In this document: positions 6,886 through 6,890 of the stretch, one piece after another
Position numbering within the stretch: the stretch's first letter is position 1
Layout of the letters: every line of letters starts with the position of its first letter
DNA from: Planctomycetota bacterium
Lineage (GTDB): Bacteria; Planctomycetota; Phycisphaerae; Sedimentisphaerales; SM23-30
Reading direction: 5' to 3'
Length of the DNA stretch: 6,890 bases
Assembly (NCBI GenBank): GCA_029573975.1
Contig: JAKQBU010000112.1
Coordinates: 1-6,890, forward strand
The notes under the pieces: model-generated
Told to the model about the DNA's origin: nothing
The model's input: the letters and a program-made list of their open reading frames with translations, nothing else
Databases searched by the model: none
Position numbers and translations under genes: made by a program

Positions 6886-6890
6886 TTGAT

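Overview
This window looks like part of a glycan-degradation locus from a bacterium of the PVC superphylum (Planctomycetota, Kiritimatiellota, Lentisphaerota or Verrucomicrobiota). Three features suggest this: a secreted beta-helix protein next to secreted glycoside hydrolases, the style of the GH29, GH123 and GH2 proteins, and the absence of a SusC/SusD pair that would mark a Bacteroidota polysaccharide locus. The assignment rests on family resemblance recalled from memory; nothing in the window is taxonomically decisive.

Layout, all on the + strand and tightly packed. Positions 1-710 hold the 3' end of a gene for a right-handed parallel beta-helix protein whose start lies outside the window. 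After a 32-nt gap containing a strong Shine-Dalgarno site, positions 743-3406 encode an 887-residue exported protein that joins an alpha-L-fucosidase (GH29) barrel to a GH123/DUF4091-type module (beta-sandwich plus barrel). After a 28-nt gap with another Shine-Dalgarno site, positions 3435-6845 encode a 1136-residue exported GH2 enzyme with a long C-terminal extension. The last 45 nt are noncoding or just reach the next gene. They carry a GGAG motif and no visible terminator, so the cluster probably continues. No stretch over 300 nt lacks a gene. I see no tRNA, rRNA, insertion sequence, CRISPR array or attachment site.

How the genes may work together: short gaps, one strand and no intergenic hairpins suggest one transcript. 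The GH29 module would remove terminal alpha-L-fucose, the GH2 enzyme would remove a beta-linked sugar (beta-galactoside is the default guess), and the GH123-type module could remove beta-N-acetylgalactosamine. The beta-helix protein may bind or cleave the polymer. That set would suit a fucosylated glycan containing GalNAc, but the substrate is inferred.

The most notable item is the GH29-GH123 fusion. Both modules keep recognisable catalytic residues, the usual C-terminal sandwich of GH29 is apparently replaced by the GH123 sandwich, and GC content drops locally inside the GH123 half.
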